Below the pieces are notes generated by a model. It did not search any database and had not been told where the DNA came from. It saw only the letters and a program-made list of their open reading frames with translations. A program made the position numbers and the translations under genes. From positions 1 through 64,000 of the forward strand of contig JAJDYW010000013.1 of assembly GCA_022824925.1 (NCBI GenBank): a stretch of DNA of 64,000 bases, written 5' to 3'. The DNA comes from Dehalococcoidia bacterium. Its GTDB lineage: Bacteria > Chloroflexota > Dehalococcoidia > Tepidiformales > Tepidiformaceae. Positions 17,101 through 24,393 of the stretch are shown piece by piece. The stretch's first letter is position 1; every line of letters starts with the position of its first letter.

Positions 17101-17583
17101 GACCGCCTTGATGATCATGCCGGCGCCCCCGGGGAGGTCGGCGAAGAAGGCGTGCGCCTCCTCCAGGCTGACGGCGTGGGAGAGCCCGGGAACGACGGGC
17201 ACGTCCTTGTCCTGGGCGAGCGTGCGAGCCTGGGTCTTCGTGCCGAAGAGGTCGAGGGTCTCCGGGCGTGGTCCGACCCACGTGAGGCCGGCCTCCTCGC
17301 AGGCGCGGGCGAAGGCGGCGCTCTCGGCGAGGAAACCGTAGCCGGGGTGGACGGCGTCGCAGCCGGCGCGCTGGGCGGCAGCGACGAGCTGGGCGATGTC
17401 GAGGTAGGGGGCGACGCCCTGGCCCTCGAGGGGGCGGACGGCATCGGCCTTGCGCGTGTGCAGGCTGCGGGCGTCGTCCTCGGAGTGGACGGCGACGGTG
17501 CGGATGCCGAGCTCGCCGGCGGCGCGCATGATGCGGATAGCGATCTCGCCGCGGTTGGCGACGAGCAGGTTCTCGATGGGCAC
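14137..17583 (-). CDS. Single-chain biotin-dependent acyl-CoA carboxylase
   Basis: This 1148-aa polypeptide carries all carboxylase parts. Biotin carboxylase occupies about residues 1-450 (LLVANRGEIAIRI start, AGGGGRGM ATP loop, ARLQVEHTVTE). The biotin carrier domain carries its lysine near residue 565 in MNAMKMEHE. The carboxyltransferase occupies about 630-1140 (TARENVDQL, the oxyanion-type GGG stretches, DTPGMMVG, LRKGYGLGAQAM). This order resembles the single-chain long-chain acyl-CoA carboxylases described in mycobacteria rather than split AccA/PccB systems. The substrate is likely a medium or long acyl-CoA, or propionyl-CoA. GTG at 17583 has GGAGGA 6 nt upstream. A Gly/Arg-rich insert (GGGGRAGTGGRREGGQ) sits in the carboxyltransferase half. 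Confidence 0.93.
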   Translation of the reverse strand: MPIENLLVANRGEIAIRIMRAAGELGIRTVAVHSEDDARSLHTRKADAVRPLEGQGVAPYLDIAQLVAAAQRAGCDAVHPGYGFLAESAAFARACEEAGLTWVGPRPETLDLFGTKTQARTLAQDKDVPVVPGLSHAVSLEEAHAFFADLPGGAGMIIKAVAGGGGRGMRTIAEPGEIDAAFERCASEAAQAFGDPGLYVERWIPRARHVEVQIAGDADGGVTHFGERDCSIQRRHQKLIEIAPAPALAADVRSRITDAAVRLAKASGYRNLGTFEFIVDAGEDATGEFWFIETNARLQVEHTVTEEVTGVDLVQLQLRIAAGETLAGLGLSQEQAPSPRGFAVQARVNMETMAPDGSTRPSGGALAAFDIPSGPGVRTDTFGYAGYRTSPNFDSLLAKVIGYSPTPDLADALRRTSRALAEFRIEGVATNLDLLQTILAHPDFAAARVYTRFVDDHVAALVDPINATHPRRFFERPAAAASAPGQAGVTVDQSDPLAVLAHGKEGAPAAPANAAVEPDFLPAVDVPEGVHAVRAPLQGTIVTIDVAPGDAVREGRLLLVMNAMKMEHEVHAEASGIVREVTVAAGDTIYEGHPVILIDEGEVDASGEAVAEEIDLDYVRPDLAEVHERHDATLDENRPDAVARRRRTKQRTARENVDQLCDPGTFVEHGSLALTPGTGLSLEEVIRRFPTDGMITGVGNVNGEHFEDEDSRCVVLAYDYTVLAGTQGAVNHPKTDRMLELAGKWRRPVVFFTEGGGGRAGTGGRREGGQAAAEAPTIGGYRPLDTPTFATMAKLSGLVPLVGVTSGRCFAGNAVLLGCCDIIIATANSNIGLGGPAMVEGGGLGVFTPEEIGPMDVQVPNGVVDIAVENEEEAVEAAKQYLSYFQGPIKDWDCADQRILRTLVPENRLRAYNVRAIIETMADTGSVLELRPHFGIGMVTSLIRIEGRPIGVIANNATHLGGAVDSPGADKGARFMQLCDAFDIPILFLVDTPGMMVGPEVEKTALARHSARLFVTGANLSVPHVAIFLRKGYGLGAQAMVGGNTKEPFFAAAWPTGEFGGMGLEGQVKLGYRNELAAIEDPEERMARYEDLVERAYERGKALNQGVAFGLDDVIDPMDSRLWISAALRSVPTPPRREGKKRPNIDTW

Positions 17584-17665
17584 GGCCGTTCCTCCGGGGC
17601 ACACGTTCGACGGCGCTCGATCCTACACAACGGCGGCGGCGGCGCTCAGGCCCCGCGGGGCGACG

Positions 17666-17671
17666 TATCAT
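17666..17671 (+). promoter_or_regulatory. Candidate -10 element TATCAT
   Basis: The context CGTATCATCGCGG nearly repeats the one at 2290. It lies 50 nt ahead of the cyclase start in the 138-bp divergent gap with the carboxylase gene. No -35 is clear. Confidence 0.4.
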
Positions 17672-17721
17672 CGCGGCCAGCGACGCGCCACCGATGCCGC
17701 GCGCCGCGGGGAGCGACGGCG

Positions 17722-18657
17722 ATGACGGACGCAACAGGCACACCCACTTCGGACGAACTCGCGCGGATGGCGGTGGAGCTGCGGAACTGGGGTCGCTGGG
17801 GGGCGGAGGACGAGCGGGGGGCGCTCAACCTGATCACGGACGAGAAGCGCGCGCAGGCGGCGGGGCTGGTCGCGGAGGGGCGCTCGGTAAGCTGCGCCCG
17901 CCCGCTGCCGGTGGCGCCAGCGCCGGAGAACCCGACGCCGGTGGCGCACCACATGATCAGCGGCGGGGACGCGGTCAGCGCCGAGAGCCGCTTCGGGATC
18001 TCGCGCGACTACTTCGCGATCGCACCGCACGGGATGGCGACCACGCACCTGGACGCGCTCTGCCACATCTTCTACGAAGGGAAGATGTACAACGGCTTCG
18101 ACAAGAGCGAGGTGCGGACGGACGGGGCGAAGCGGAACAGCATCATGTCGGGGGCGGACGGGATCGTGTCCCGCGGCGTGCTGCTCGACATTCCCCCGCT
18201 GCGGGACGGCGAGTTCCTGGAGCCGGGGGAGCGGGTCACGGTGGCGGAGATCGAGGGGGCGGAGGCGCGGCAGGGCGTGCGCGTGGAAGCGGGCGACATC
18301 CTGCTGGTGCGGACGGGACGGGACCGTCGCAAGGAGTCGCGGGGAGCAGGGGCGCCGATGGACGGGCTGGCGGGGCTCGACGCGGGCTGCCTGCCCTGGG
18401 TGCGGGAACGCGACGTGGCGCTCATCGGGTGCGACGGCGTCACGGACGCGATGCCGAGCGGTATCGAGGGGTGGCCGATGCCGTTCCACCAGGTGGCCAT
18501 CCCGGCGATGGGCATCCACCTGATCGACAACATGTACCTGGAGCGGCTGCTGGCCGCCTGCGTGGAGCGGGATCGCTGGGAGTTCCTGTTCGCGCTGGCG
18601 CCGCTGCGGCTCGAGGGCGGCACGGCCTCGCCGCTCAATCCCCTGGCAATCTTCTAG
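17722..18657 (+). CDS. Cyclase family protein (kynurenine formamidase-like)
   Basis: This 311-aa metal-dependent hydrolase belongs to the cyclase/KynB-like family. The metal-binding signature HxxTHxDxxxH is seen as HGMATTHLDALCH near residue 105, and a second conserved region reads DILLVRTGRDRR near 195. FHQVAIPAMGIHLIDNMYLE near 255 supplies further family residues. Members hydrolyse N-formylkynurenine, isatin or related amides or lactones. The long acidic N terminus and the WGRWGAEDERGALNLIT segment are typical of the large uncharacterised cyclase subgroup found in degradative gene sets. It is divergent from the acyl-CoA carboxylase. Confidence 0.85.
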   Translation: MTDATGTPTSDELARMAVELRNWGRWGAEDERGALNLITDEKRAQAAGLVAEGRSVSCARPLPVAPAPENPTPVAHHMISGGDAVSAESRFGISRDYFAIAPHGMATTHLDALCHIFYEGKMYNGFDKSEVRTDGAKRNSIMSGADGIVSRGVLLDIPPLRDGEFLEPGERVTVAEIEGAEARQGVRVEAGDILLVRTGRDRRKESRGAGAPMDGLAGLDAGCLPWVRERDVALIGCDGVTDAMPSGIEGWPMPFHQVAIPAMGIHLIDNMYLERLLAACVERDRWEFLFALAPLRLEGGTASPLNPLAIF

Positions 18658-18666
18658 GCTGCAGGC

Positions 18667-19920
18667 ATGACCGTGAGCCGCGCGGGGATCGTCAGTCTCG
18701 CCCTGTTGGCGGCGGCTCTCGTGTTGGGACTGGTGGCGCTTGGCTTCGTACTGGCCTTTGGGTCGAGCGACACGGATTCGTGGGAGGAGCGCTGGGCGGA
18801 GCTGGGGGTGGAGGAAGCGGAGTTCGTGTTCCTGGGGGATGTGACGGAAGGCGAGCAGGAGATGATCAGGCGGGAGCTGAAGGTCGCGCAGGTCGTGTAC
18901 GCGGAGCACTTCGGGGCCGTGACGTCGGACTTCAGGGTGTACGTGAGCACGGATTTGGAGGGGCTGAACGAGCACATTGGCGAGCATGGCGGTGGGGAGT
19001 TGGAGTTCGCATGCGGCGGTACCGCACCCAGAGGAGCGGTCTTCCTGGCCCTGGACGAGTGCGAAGCGGAGGACCATGGGTGGATCCTGGCGCATGAGTA
19101 TTTCCACATGCTCCAGTGGGAGGCACGAGGTCCCGGGCGGAATCGGCTGGAGGAACCCGGGCCCGGGAACACCTGGCTGGGCTGGATCGTTGAGGGGTCT
19201 GCGGTCTACGCGCACACTCGCTTCAGTGAAGCGCTGGAGGGAGGGATCCTTGGGAGCAGGCGCGAGGGTACGCGGGTGGTCTGGTCGGTCCTGGGACAAG
19301 CCTTCCCGAAGTACTTCTCCGAGGTCAGCGGCACCCCAGAGGAATCAACTTGGGTCTACCGGCTGGGGTTCCTCGCCGTCGACTGGCTCGTGGATCGGAC
19401 GGGTCCGCCGGCTATCCTCAAGTTCTTCCGGCTAGGAGCCCACGGTGCCGCCTTCGAGACGGCGTTCGGCCTCAGTGTGGCCTCGTTCCATGACGCGTTT
19501 GAAAGGCACCGCCAGGAAGTGGCTCCGCCCTTCGCCTGGATTGTCGCGGGGACGGTGGTGGGCCCCGATGGCATGCCCGTCGAAGGGATAGAGGTGCACA
19601 TAACCGTGCGCATCGAAGGAAGACCGTGGTCGGCCGGTAAGACCGAGACGGACTCGCAGGGAGAGTTCGAGTCTTCGGCGCCGGGGAGCGCGTACACACT
19701 CGGTTTCTTTGTGCTATGTCTCGGCGACGATGGCACTCCTGAGTGGATCCACGCGGGGCATTGGGGTGGGGACGGGTTTGTCGGCGATGCAGACGGCAGC
19801 TACGACGACGAGGAGGACAGGGCGGAGCCGTTCGCGGACGGGGAGCGGGACCGGGTCGGGGTCGTCATCGAGCTTCCTGAGACGCGGGAGTCGCTGATCG
19901 CGAAGGGGTGTAAGGATTGA
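18667..19920 (+). CDS. Membrane-anchored gluzincin-like protein, copy 1
   Basis: This 417-aa protein has an N-terminal signal anchor (residues 7-31, no lipobox Cys), an extracytoplasmic zinc-peptidase-like domain with HEYFH at 143-147 and a downstream Glu at 176 in GWIVEGSAVYA, and a C-terminal beta-sandwich beginning GTVVGPDGMPVEG near 298 like carboxypeptidase regulatory domains. The HExxH...E spacing matches peptidase-MA-like gluzincins. The first of three tandem paralogues, it shares a 45-bp identical block (18760-18804) with copy 3. Substrate is unknown. No regulator is next to it, and the cyclase gene ends 9 bp upstream. Confidence 0.75.
   Translation: MTVSRAGIVSLALLAAALVLGLVALGFVLAFGSSDTDSWEERWAELGVEEAEFVFLGDVTEGEQEMIRRELKVAQVVYAEHFGAVTSDFRVYVSTDLEGLNEHIGEHGGGELEFACGGTAPRGAVFLALDECEAEDHGWILAHEYFHMLQWEARGPGRNRLEEPGPGNTWLGWIVEGSAVYAHTRFSEALEGGILGSRREGTRVVWSVLGQAFPKYFSEVSGTPEESTWVYRLGFLAVDWLVDRTGPPAILKFFRLGAHGAAFETAFGLSVASFHDAFERHRQEVAPPFAWIVAGTVVGPDGMPVEGIEVHITVRIEGRPWSAGKTETDSQGEFESSAPGSAYTLGFFVLCLGDDGTPEWIHAGHWGGDGFVGDADGSYDDEEDRAEPFADGERDRVGVVIELPETRESLIAKGCKD
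18760..18804 (+). repeat. 45-bp direct repeat, copy A
   Basis: This coding segment after the membrane anchor of copy 1 is identical over 45 bp to 20931-20975 in copy 3. It is direct evidence of recent duplication or gene conversion. Confidence 0.8.
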
Positions 19921-19942
19921 GAGGACCCTGCGGGGAGACGAC

Positions 19943-20806
19943 ATGGTCTTGAGCCGGAGCGGAGTCACGGGCCTCGTGGTGTTGGCGGTCGCCGTCTTGC
20001 TCGCGGTGGTCATCATGGCGTGCGGAGGAGGGAAGCCCGACCCGGCGGAGCGCTGGGCTGAGCTGGGGGTGGAGGAAGCGGAGTTCGTTTTCGCGGACGG
20101 CGTTACGCCTGACGAGCAAGAGGCGATGAAGCGGGAACTGCGAGCCGCGCAGGTTGTATTCGCCGAGCACTTCGGGGCCGTGACCTCCGACGTCACGGTG
20201 TACATCCTGGACGCCGACCAGTACGAGGAGCGAATCGTCTCCGCGCTTGGCGAAGGGCACGGGTTTGAGTTGACTTGCGGGGTCGCCGTACCAGGGGAGG
20301 CCCTGATCGTGGCGCCCACGGATTGCCCGGAGGAGAAGTCGCGGGGAGCGTTTCTGGCGCATGAGTACTTCCGCGTCCTCCAGCAGGACGCGGGAGGCCT
20401 TGCCTGGCGGCGCCAGGTTGGAACCGTCAGGCAGGGTGTCTGGCTGGGCTGGATCGAGGCGGGCTCAGCGGTCTATGCGAGCGCCCTTGTCAGCGACGCC
20501 ACGGGCCGCGTGTCTCTCGACGCCCAACGCGACCGAGCGCGCTCAACCTGGGCGAACCTGGCGCAGCCGTTCCCCAGGCGCCCCACAGACCTCGCCGATC
20601 GGGAGCAGATGCCCCTGTTCGTCTACAACGCAGGCTTCCTGGCGACGGACTGGCTCGTGGAACGGGCGGGGCCGGAGGCGGTCCTGAAGTTCTTCCGCTT
20701 CGGGGGCCACGCCGCCGCGTTCGAAGCGGCATTCGGGCTGACCTTCGACGAATTCCACATCGCCTTCGAGGAGCACCGGCTGGAGGTCGCGCCGCCGTTC
20801 GAGTGA
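19943..20806 (+). CDS. Gluzincin-like lipoprotein, copy 2, degenerate zinc site
   Basis: This 287-aa paralogue of the flanking genes begins with a hydrophobic signal ending in VVIMACGGG, where Cys27 fits a lipoprotein attachment site. The peptidase-like domain aligns with copies 1 and 3 throughout, but the zinc motif reads HEYFR (140-144), so the second His is Arg; CGC instead of CAC is one base change. The Glu in GWIEAGSAVYA remains. The C-terminal beta-sandwich of the other copies is absent and the protein stops right after VAPPFE. It is probably catalytically inactive, and a binding or regulatory role is inference. Confidence 0.7.
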   Translation: MVLSRSGVTGLVVLAVAVLLAVVIMACGGGKPDPAERWAELGVEEAEFVFADGVTPDEQEAMKRELRAAQVVFAEHFGAVTSDVTVYILDADQYEERIVSALGEGHGFELTCGVAVPGEALIVAPTDCPEEKSRGAFLAHEYFRVLQQDAGGLAWRRQVGTVRQGVWLGWIEAGSAVYASALVSDATGRVSLDAQRDRARSTWANLAQPFPRRPTDLADREQMPLFVYNAGFLATDWLVERAGPEAVLKFFRFGGHAAAFEAAFGLTFDEFHIAFEEHRLEVAPPFE

Positions 20807-20840
20807 GCGAAGGTAGAGTTGGCCCGCCTGGGGGGCGGCG

Positions 20841-22085
20841 ATGACAGTCACTCGCGCGGGGATCGTCAGTCTCGCCTTCTTGGCGGCGGCGCTCGTGTTC
20901 GGCGTGGTACTCGGTTTCGTGCTGGCCTTCGGGTCGAGCGACACGGATTCGTGGGAGGAGCGCTGGGCGGAGCTGAGGGTGGAGGAAGCGGAGTTCGAGT
21001 TCCTGGGAGATTTCACACGGGGCGAGCGGGCGGCGATCCGGCTGGAACTGAAGGCGGCACAGGTGGTGTTTGCGGAGCACTTCGGGGCCGTGACATCGGA
21101 CTTGAGGGTCTACCTGGCCACGGAACGTGACCTGCTGAACGAGGTCTACTCCAGCGACCAGGGCGAACAGACACAGGTGTGGTTCACATGCGGAGGCCTT
21201 GCGTTCGCAGATGTGATCTTCATGGTGCTCGAGGCCTGTTCCGACGAGGGGAGGCGATACGGTGGGCCGCTCGCACACGAGTACTTTCACGTCCTTCAGT
21301 ACGGTGCGGGGAGCGTCCCGGTCACCGGGAACATCTGGCCGGACTGGGTCGTGGAAGGATCGGCGGAGTACGCACAGGCCCTCGTGAGCGAGGCCCGCGG
21401 ACGCATCCCCTTCGAGGTTCTACGTGAGAACGCTCGACTCACCTGGGCGTCCCTGGCGCGCCCCCTTCCCAGGGACTCCTACTCGCTGTCTGACCCGGTG
21501 CACGCAACAGTCTTCACCTACCAGGTGGGCTTCCTCGCCATCGACTGGCTGGTTGAACGGACGGGACCGGGAGCGATCCTGGAGTTCTTCCGGCTGGGCA
21601 GCCACGAGGACGCATTCCAGCAGGCATTCGGGATGACACTCGAGACCTTCGAGGCAGCCTTCGAGGAACACCGGATAGAAGTGGCTCCACCGTTCACGTG
21701 GCAGATCGGCGGGACGATTGTCGACCCGGACGGCAAGGCCGTGGACGAGATCATGAGCCTGGCCTACGTGCGAATAGCAGGCGAGTGGTCGTCAGCCGGG
21801 TGGAGCGAGACCGACTCGCAAGGAGCGTTCCTGTTCACGGGGCCGGGAGCCGGCTACACCATCGCTCTCTGGCTGCAGTGCCCCAGTCGCATAAACGTAG
21901 TGGGAGACTGGGTGTACCTGGGCGAGTGGGGCTCGACCGGCTTCGTTCCCGACAACGACGGCTTCCTGGAGAAAGATGAAGCGGGGGCAGTTCCCTTCGC
22001 GGACGGAGACCGGGACCGCACGAGCATAGTCATCGAGCTTCCGTGGACGCGGGCGGAAGTCGTGGCCGAACACTGCGAGTCGTGA
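20841..22085 (+). CDS. Membrane-anchored gluzincin-like protein, copy 3
   Basis: This 414-aa protein is closely similar to copy 1. It has a signal anchor at residues 7-30, intact HEYFH at 146-150, a downstream Glu172 in DWVVEGSAEYA, and a C-terminal beta-sandwich starting IGGTIVDPDGKAVDE near residue 290. The conserved TYQVGFLAIDWLVERTGPGAILEFFRLG block, shared by all three copies, follows the zinc site. Its first 60 bases and the 45-bp block at 20931-20975 nearly repeat copy 1, pointing to recent duplication with the divergent copy 2 in between. It is an extracytoplasmic metallopeptidase candidate with no known substrate. Confidence 0.75.
   Translation: MTVTRAGIVSLAFLAAALVFGVVLGFVLAFGSSDTDSWEERWAELRVEEAEFEFLGDFTRGERAAIRLELKAAQVVFAEHFGAVTSDLRVYLATERDLLNEVYSSDQGEQTQVWFTCGGLAFADVIFMVLEACSDEGRRYGGPLAHEYFHVLQYGAGSVPVTGNIWPDWVVEGSAEYAQALVSEARGRIPFEVLRENARLTWASLARPLPRDSYSLSDPVHATVFTYQVGFLAIDWLVERTGPGAILEFFRLGSHEDAFQQAFGMTLETFEAAFEEHRIEVAPPFTWQIGGTIVDPDGKAVDEIMSLAYVRIAGEWSSAGWSETDSQGAFLFTGPGAGYTIALWLQCPSRINVVGDWVYLGEWGSTGFVPDNDGFLEKDEAGAVPFADGDRDRTSIVIELPWTRAEVVAEHCES
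20931..20975 (+). repeat. 45-bp direct repeat, copy B
   Basis: Identical to 18760-18804; see copy A. The pair could recombine and delete copies 1-2. Confidence 0.8.
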
Positions 22086-22088
22086 GCT

Positions 22089-22916
22089 TCAGTAGGCGAG
22101 CATGCGGCCGGCTTCGCGGATCTCCTCGAGGTAGTAGGGCGGGCCGGCGAGGAGGATGAGGCGGTCGACGCCCTTCCGTTCGAGGGCGGCGCGGGCGGGG
22201 CTCTCGGCGCGGACGTAGGGCTCGCTGAGGCCGGCGAAGACCGTCAGGAGGAAGGCGTCGGGGTTGCGGCCGGAGGCGGCGTGCTCGCGACGGGCGATGT
22301 CGTCGAAGGCGGTGAGCTGGGGGTGGCCGGCCTGCGTGTTGAAGCCGTCGGCGTGGCGACCGGCGATCCCGGCCATGCGCGGGCCCCAGCCACCGACGAC
22401 GACGGGCGGGGGGACCTCGGGGCGGGGGTAGCCATGGGCGCCGCAAAGCTGGAAGTGCTCGCCCTCGAAGGTGGCGCGCTCGCCCGACCAGAGGAGTCGC
22501 AGGACCTGGCAGGCCTCGGCGACCTGGGCGGCGCGTACGCGGTCTGGGGGTACGGGACGGCCGATCATGGTCTGCTCGGGGGCGTAGGGGAGGGAGGCAC
22601 TCCCGCCCGCGCCGAGCCCGAGGATGAAGCGGTTGCCGCTGACCTCCTGGAGGGTGGCGGCCATGTTGGCGAGGAGGCCGGGGTGGCGGTTGGCGACGTT
22701 CAGGACGAGCGTCCCGAGCATGACGCGCGAGGTCGCCTCGGCGATGCCGGTGAGGGTGACGAGGGCCTCGGGCACGCGGCCCGTGTTGTAGTCGGCGTCG
22801 CGGAGGTGGTCCCACGTCCAGATGCCGTCGAAGCCGGCCTCCTCGGCGGTCACGGCGGCCTCACGCATCTGGGCGTAGGTCGCGCCGAAGGGCATCAGGA
22901 GGAGGTCGGTGTGCAC
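22089..22916 (-). CDS. LLM class F420-dependent oxidoreductase
   Basis: This 275-aa luciferase-like monooxygenase-fold enzyme has these family blocks: EEAGFDGIWTWDH near residue 30, VMLGTLVLNVANRHPGLLANMAATLQEVS with the non-prolyl cis-peptide region near 75, and RFILGLGAGGS near 105. PPPVVVGGWGPRMAGIAGRHADGFN near 180 is typical of F420-binding members. It probably uses F420 (or FMN) for hydride transfer on an unknown substrate. GTG at 22916 lies only 6 nt after a TATCCT hexamer, suggesting a leaderless transcript. The gene is divergent from the peroxiredoxin gene. It ends 3 bp from the convergent peptidase-like gene. Confidence 0.85.
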   Translation of the reverse strand: MHTDLLLMPFGATYAQMREAAVTAEEAGFDGIWTWDHLRDADYNTGRVPEALVTLTGIAEATSRVMLGTLVLNVANRHPGLLANMAATLQEVSGNRFILGLGAGGSASLPYAPEQTMIGRPVPPDRVRAAQVAEACQVLRLLWSGERATFEGEHFQLCGAHGYPRPEVPPPVVVGGWGPRMAGIAGRHADGFNTQAGHPQLTAFDDIARREHAASGRNPDAFLLTVFAGLSEPYVRAESPARAALERKGVDRLILLAGPPYYLEEIREAGRMLAY

Positions 22917-22922
22917 GGGCGC

Positions 22923-22928
22923 AGGATA
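22923..22928 (-). promoter_or_regulatory. Candidate -10 TATCCT for a leaderless LLM mRNA
   Basis: Reading the minus strand, TATCCT is followed by GCGCCC and then the GTG start. Transcription would begin at or next to the start codon, and there is no ribosome-binding site. Confidence 0.4.
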
Positions 22929-22953
22929 GCGGAGGCGGACGCCGTTCGCGTTC

Positions 22954-22959
22954 GTACAA
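22954..22959 (+). promoter_or_regulatory. Candidate -10 TACAAT for the peroxiredoxin operon
   Basis: TACAAT sits 17 nt before the ATG at 22977. The implied start site falls just ahead of the GGAGG ribosome-binding site at about 22967-22971, giving a very short leader. It is divergent from and almost back to back with the LLM promoter. Confidence 0.4.
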
Positions 22960-22976
22960 TGCGGGCGGAGGTTCCC

Positions 22977-23636
22977 ATGACCGAGGACACGCTGCTGGAC
23001 GACGATCTGAAGGTGATCCGCGAGCAATCCGCGCAACGGATGCCGGCGGAGATCGTGGAGACGATGGAGAAGTCGATCGACGAGATCGAGGCGATGACGA
23101 TCGGGCGGGCACTCGACGTGGGAGCGCAGGCGCCGGACTTCGAGCTGCGCGACGTGACCCACGACCGCAGCGTGAGCCTCTCGCAGGCGCTGGCGGACGG
23201 GCCGGTGGTGCTCTCGTTCTACCGGGGCGAGTGGTGACCGTACTGCAACATCGAGCTGCAGGGTCTGCAGCGACGCCATGACGAACTGCGTGAACTGGGG
23301 GCGACCCTCTTCTTCATCGGGCCGGAGAGGGAAGAAGACGCGCGCAAGCTGCTGGGGAAGAACGAGACGGAGATTCCCGTGCTGAGCGACATCGACGGGG
23401 CGGCGATGGACGCCTACGGGATCAGCTTCGACCTGCCGGAGTCGCTGCGGGGGATGTACTCGCGCCTGGGGTTCCCCGACCGGAATCCGGGGACGGGGTG
23501 GAAGCTGCCGGTGCCGGCCACCTTCGTGATCGACGGCGGGGGCGTGATCCGCTCACGGCACTGCCTGGCGGACTACCGCTACCGCATGGAGCCGCGCGAC
23601 ATCGTGGCGGCCGTCGAGGGTCTGAGGACACCGTGA
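22977..23636 (+). CDS. Candidate selenocysteine peroxiredoxin (AhpC/TSA-like, in-frame UGA)
   Basis: This 219-aa thioredoxin-fold peroxidase is predicted if UGA at 23235-23237 is read as selenocysteine (residue 87). Residues 1-86 match the N terminus of peroxiredoxin-like AhpC/TSA proteins (VGAQAPDFELRDVT, then VVLSFYRGEW). The frame continues without change after UGA with PYCNIELQ, the FFIGPEREEDARKLL strand-helix, LPVPATFVIDGGGVI and a clean stop. UGA therefore replaces the peroxidatic Cys of RGxWCPYC, giving a U-P-Y-C redox motif. A SECIS-like hairpin follows. ATG at 22977 has GGAGG 6 nt upstream. The stop overlaps the GTG of a K+ channel gene. A nonsense mutation is the alternative, but conservation beyond the UGA argues against it. 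Selenium-insertion genes are not in the window. Confidence 0.82.
23235..23271 (+). promoter_or_regulatory. UGA codon plus bacterial SECIS-like hairpin
   Basis: The UGA at 23235-23237 is followed after 17 nt by a perfect 7-bp stem, GCTGCAG (23255-23261) with CTGCAGC (23265-23271), closing a GGU loop that starts with G. The loop begins 24 nt after the UGA. This fits the usual bacterial SECIS layout: inside the coding region, apical loop roughly 16-37 nt past UGA, and G at the start of a short loop. Confidence 0.7.
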
Positions 23637-24379
23637 GCATCCCTCAGGTGCTCCGAGTGGAGCAAAGCGAGGAGCGCCTGGCGCGAATCGAGCGGGCGAC
23701 CGAGTACCCGCTGCTGACACTGGCGCTCCTGATGGTGCCCCTGCTGGCCCTGCCCCTGGCGACCGACCTGTCGGAGCAGGCAAACCGCTGGTTCCTGATC
23801 GCCGACTACGTCATCTGGGGGGCCTTTGCGACGGTCTTCGGAGCCAAGCTGCTGGTGGCTCCGAACCGGTGGGGTTACGTGAAGACCCATCCGCTCGAGG
23901 CGGCGATGGTCGTGCTCCCGTTCCTGCGCCCGCTGCGGCTCGTGCGAGTGCTGACACTCCTGCGGCTGGCCGTGGCGCTGGGGCTCAACACGCGCCTCAT
24001 CCGCGCGTTCTTCCTGCGGCGGGGCACGGGGTTCGTGGTCGCGGCCCTGTTGGTCGCCATCGTCGGAGGGGGCACCATCGTCTTCGCCGCCGAGCAGAAC
24101 CACGCCGGCAGCGAGATCACGTCCTTCGGCGACTCTATCTGGTGGGCGGTCGTGACGCTCACGACCGTGGGGTACGGCGACTACGCGCCCGTCACGCCGC
24201 TGGGGCGGGGCGTCGCGAGCTTCCTGATGGTGTTCGGGATCGCGGCGCTTTCGATCACGACGGCCTCAGTCGCCACCCTGATGACGCGCGAGCCGAGACA
24301 GCCGGCGCCACGCACGCCTTCGCTGCACGACCTGCGGACCAAGCAACGCCGGCGCCGCGCACGCCGGGTCGCGCTGTAG
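23633..24379 (+). CDS. Voltage-gated-type K+ channel (VIC superfamily)
   Basis: This 248-aa membrane protein has four hydrophobic segments before the pore. The fourth carries regularly spaced Arg (RPLRLVRVLTLLRL, about residues 99-112), and a pore helix and selectivity filter TTVGYGD follow at 177-183, identifying K+ selectivity. The last transmembrane helix leads to a short basic cytoplasmic tail rich in Arg and Lys. No regulatory (RCK or cyclic nucleotide) domain is present. GTG at 23633 overlaps the stop of the peroxiredoxin gene (GTGA), so synthesis is coupled to read-through of its UGA codon. A cation channel gene follows 14 bp later. Confidence 0.87.
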   Translation: MSIPQVLRVEQSEERLARIERATEYPLLTLALLMVPLLALPLATDLSEQANRWFLIADYVIWGAFATVFGAKLLVAPNRWGYVKTHPLEAAMVVLPFLRPLRLVRVLTLLRLAVALGLNTRLIRAFFLRRGTGFVVAALLVAIVGGGTIVFAAEQNHAGSEITSFGDSIWWAVVTLTTVGYGDYAPVTPLGRGVASFLMVFGIAALSITTASVATLMTREPRQPAPRTPSLHDLRTKQRRRRARRVAL

Positions 24380-24393
24380 GACACGGCTGAACG

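Noticed and set aside
14512..18657. 1381-residue plus-strand frame across the carboxylase gene
   Set aside because: It is the shadow of the minus-strand carboxylase with Gly/Asp/Val-rich composition; only 17722-18657 is real.
23235..23237. UGA as a plain nonsense mutation in the peroxiredoxin
   Set aside because: It falls exactly on the peroxidatic Cys, the frame is intact on both sides and a SECIS-like hairpin follows, so selenocysteine is the better reading, though not proven.
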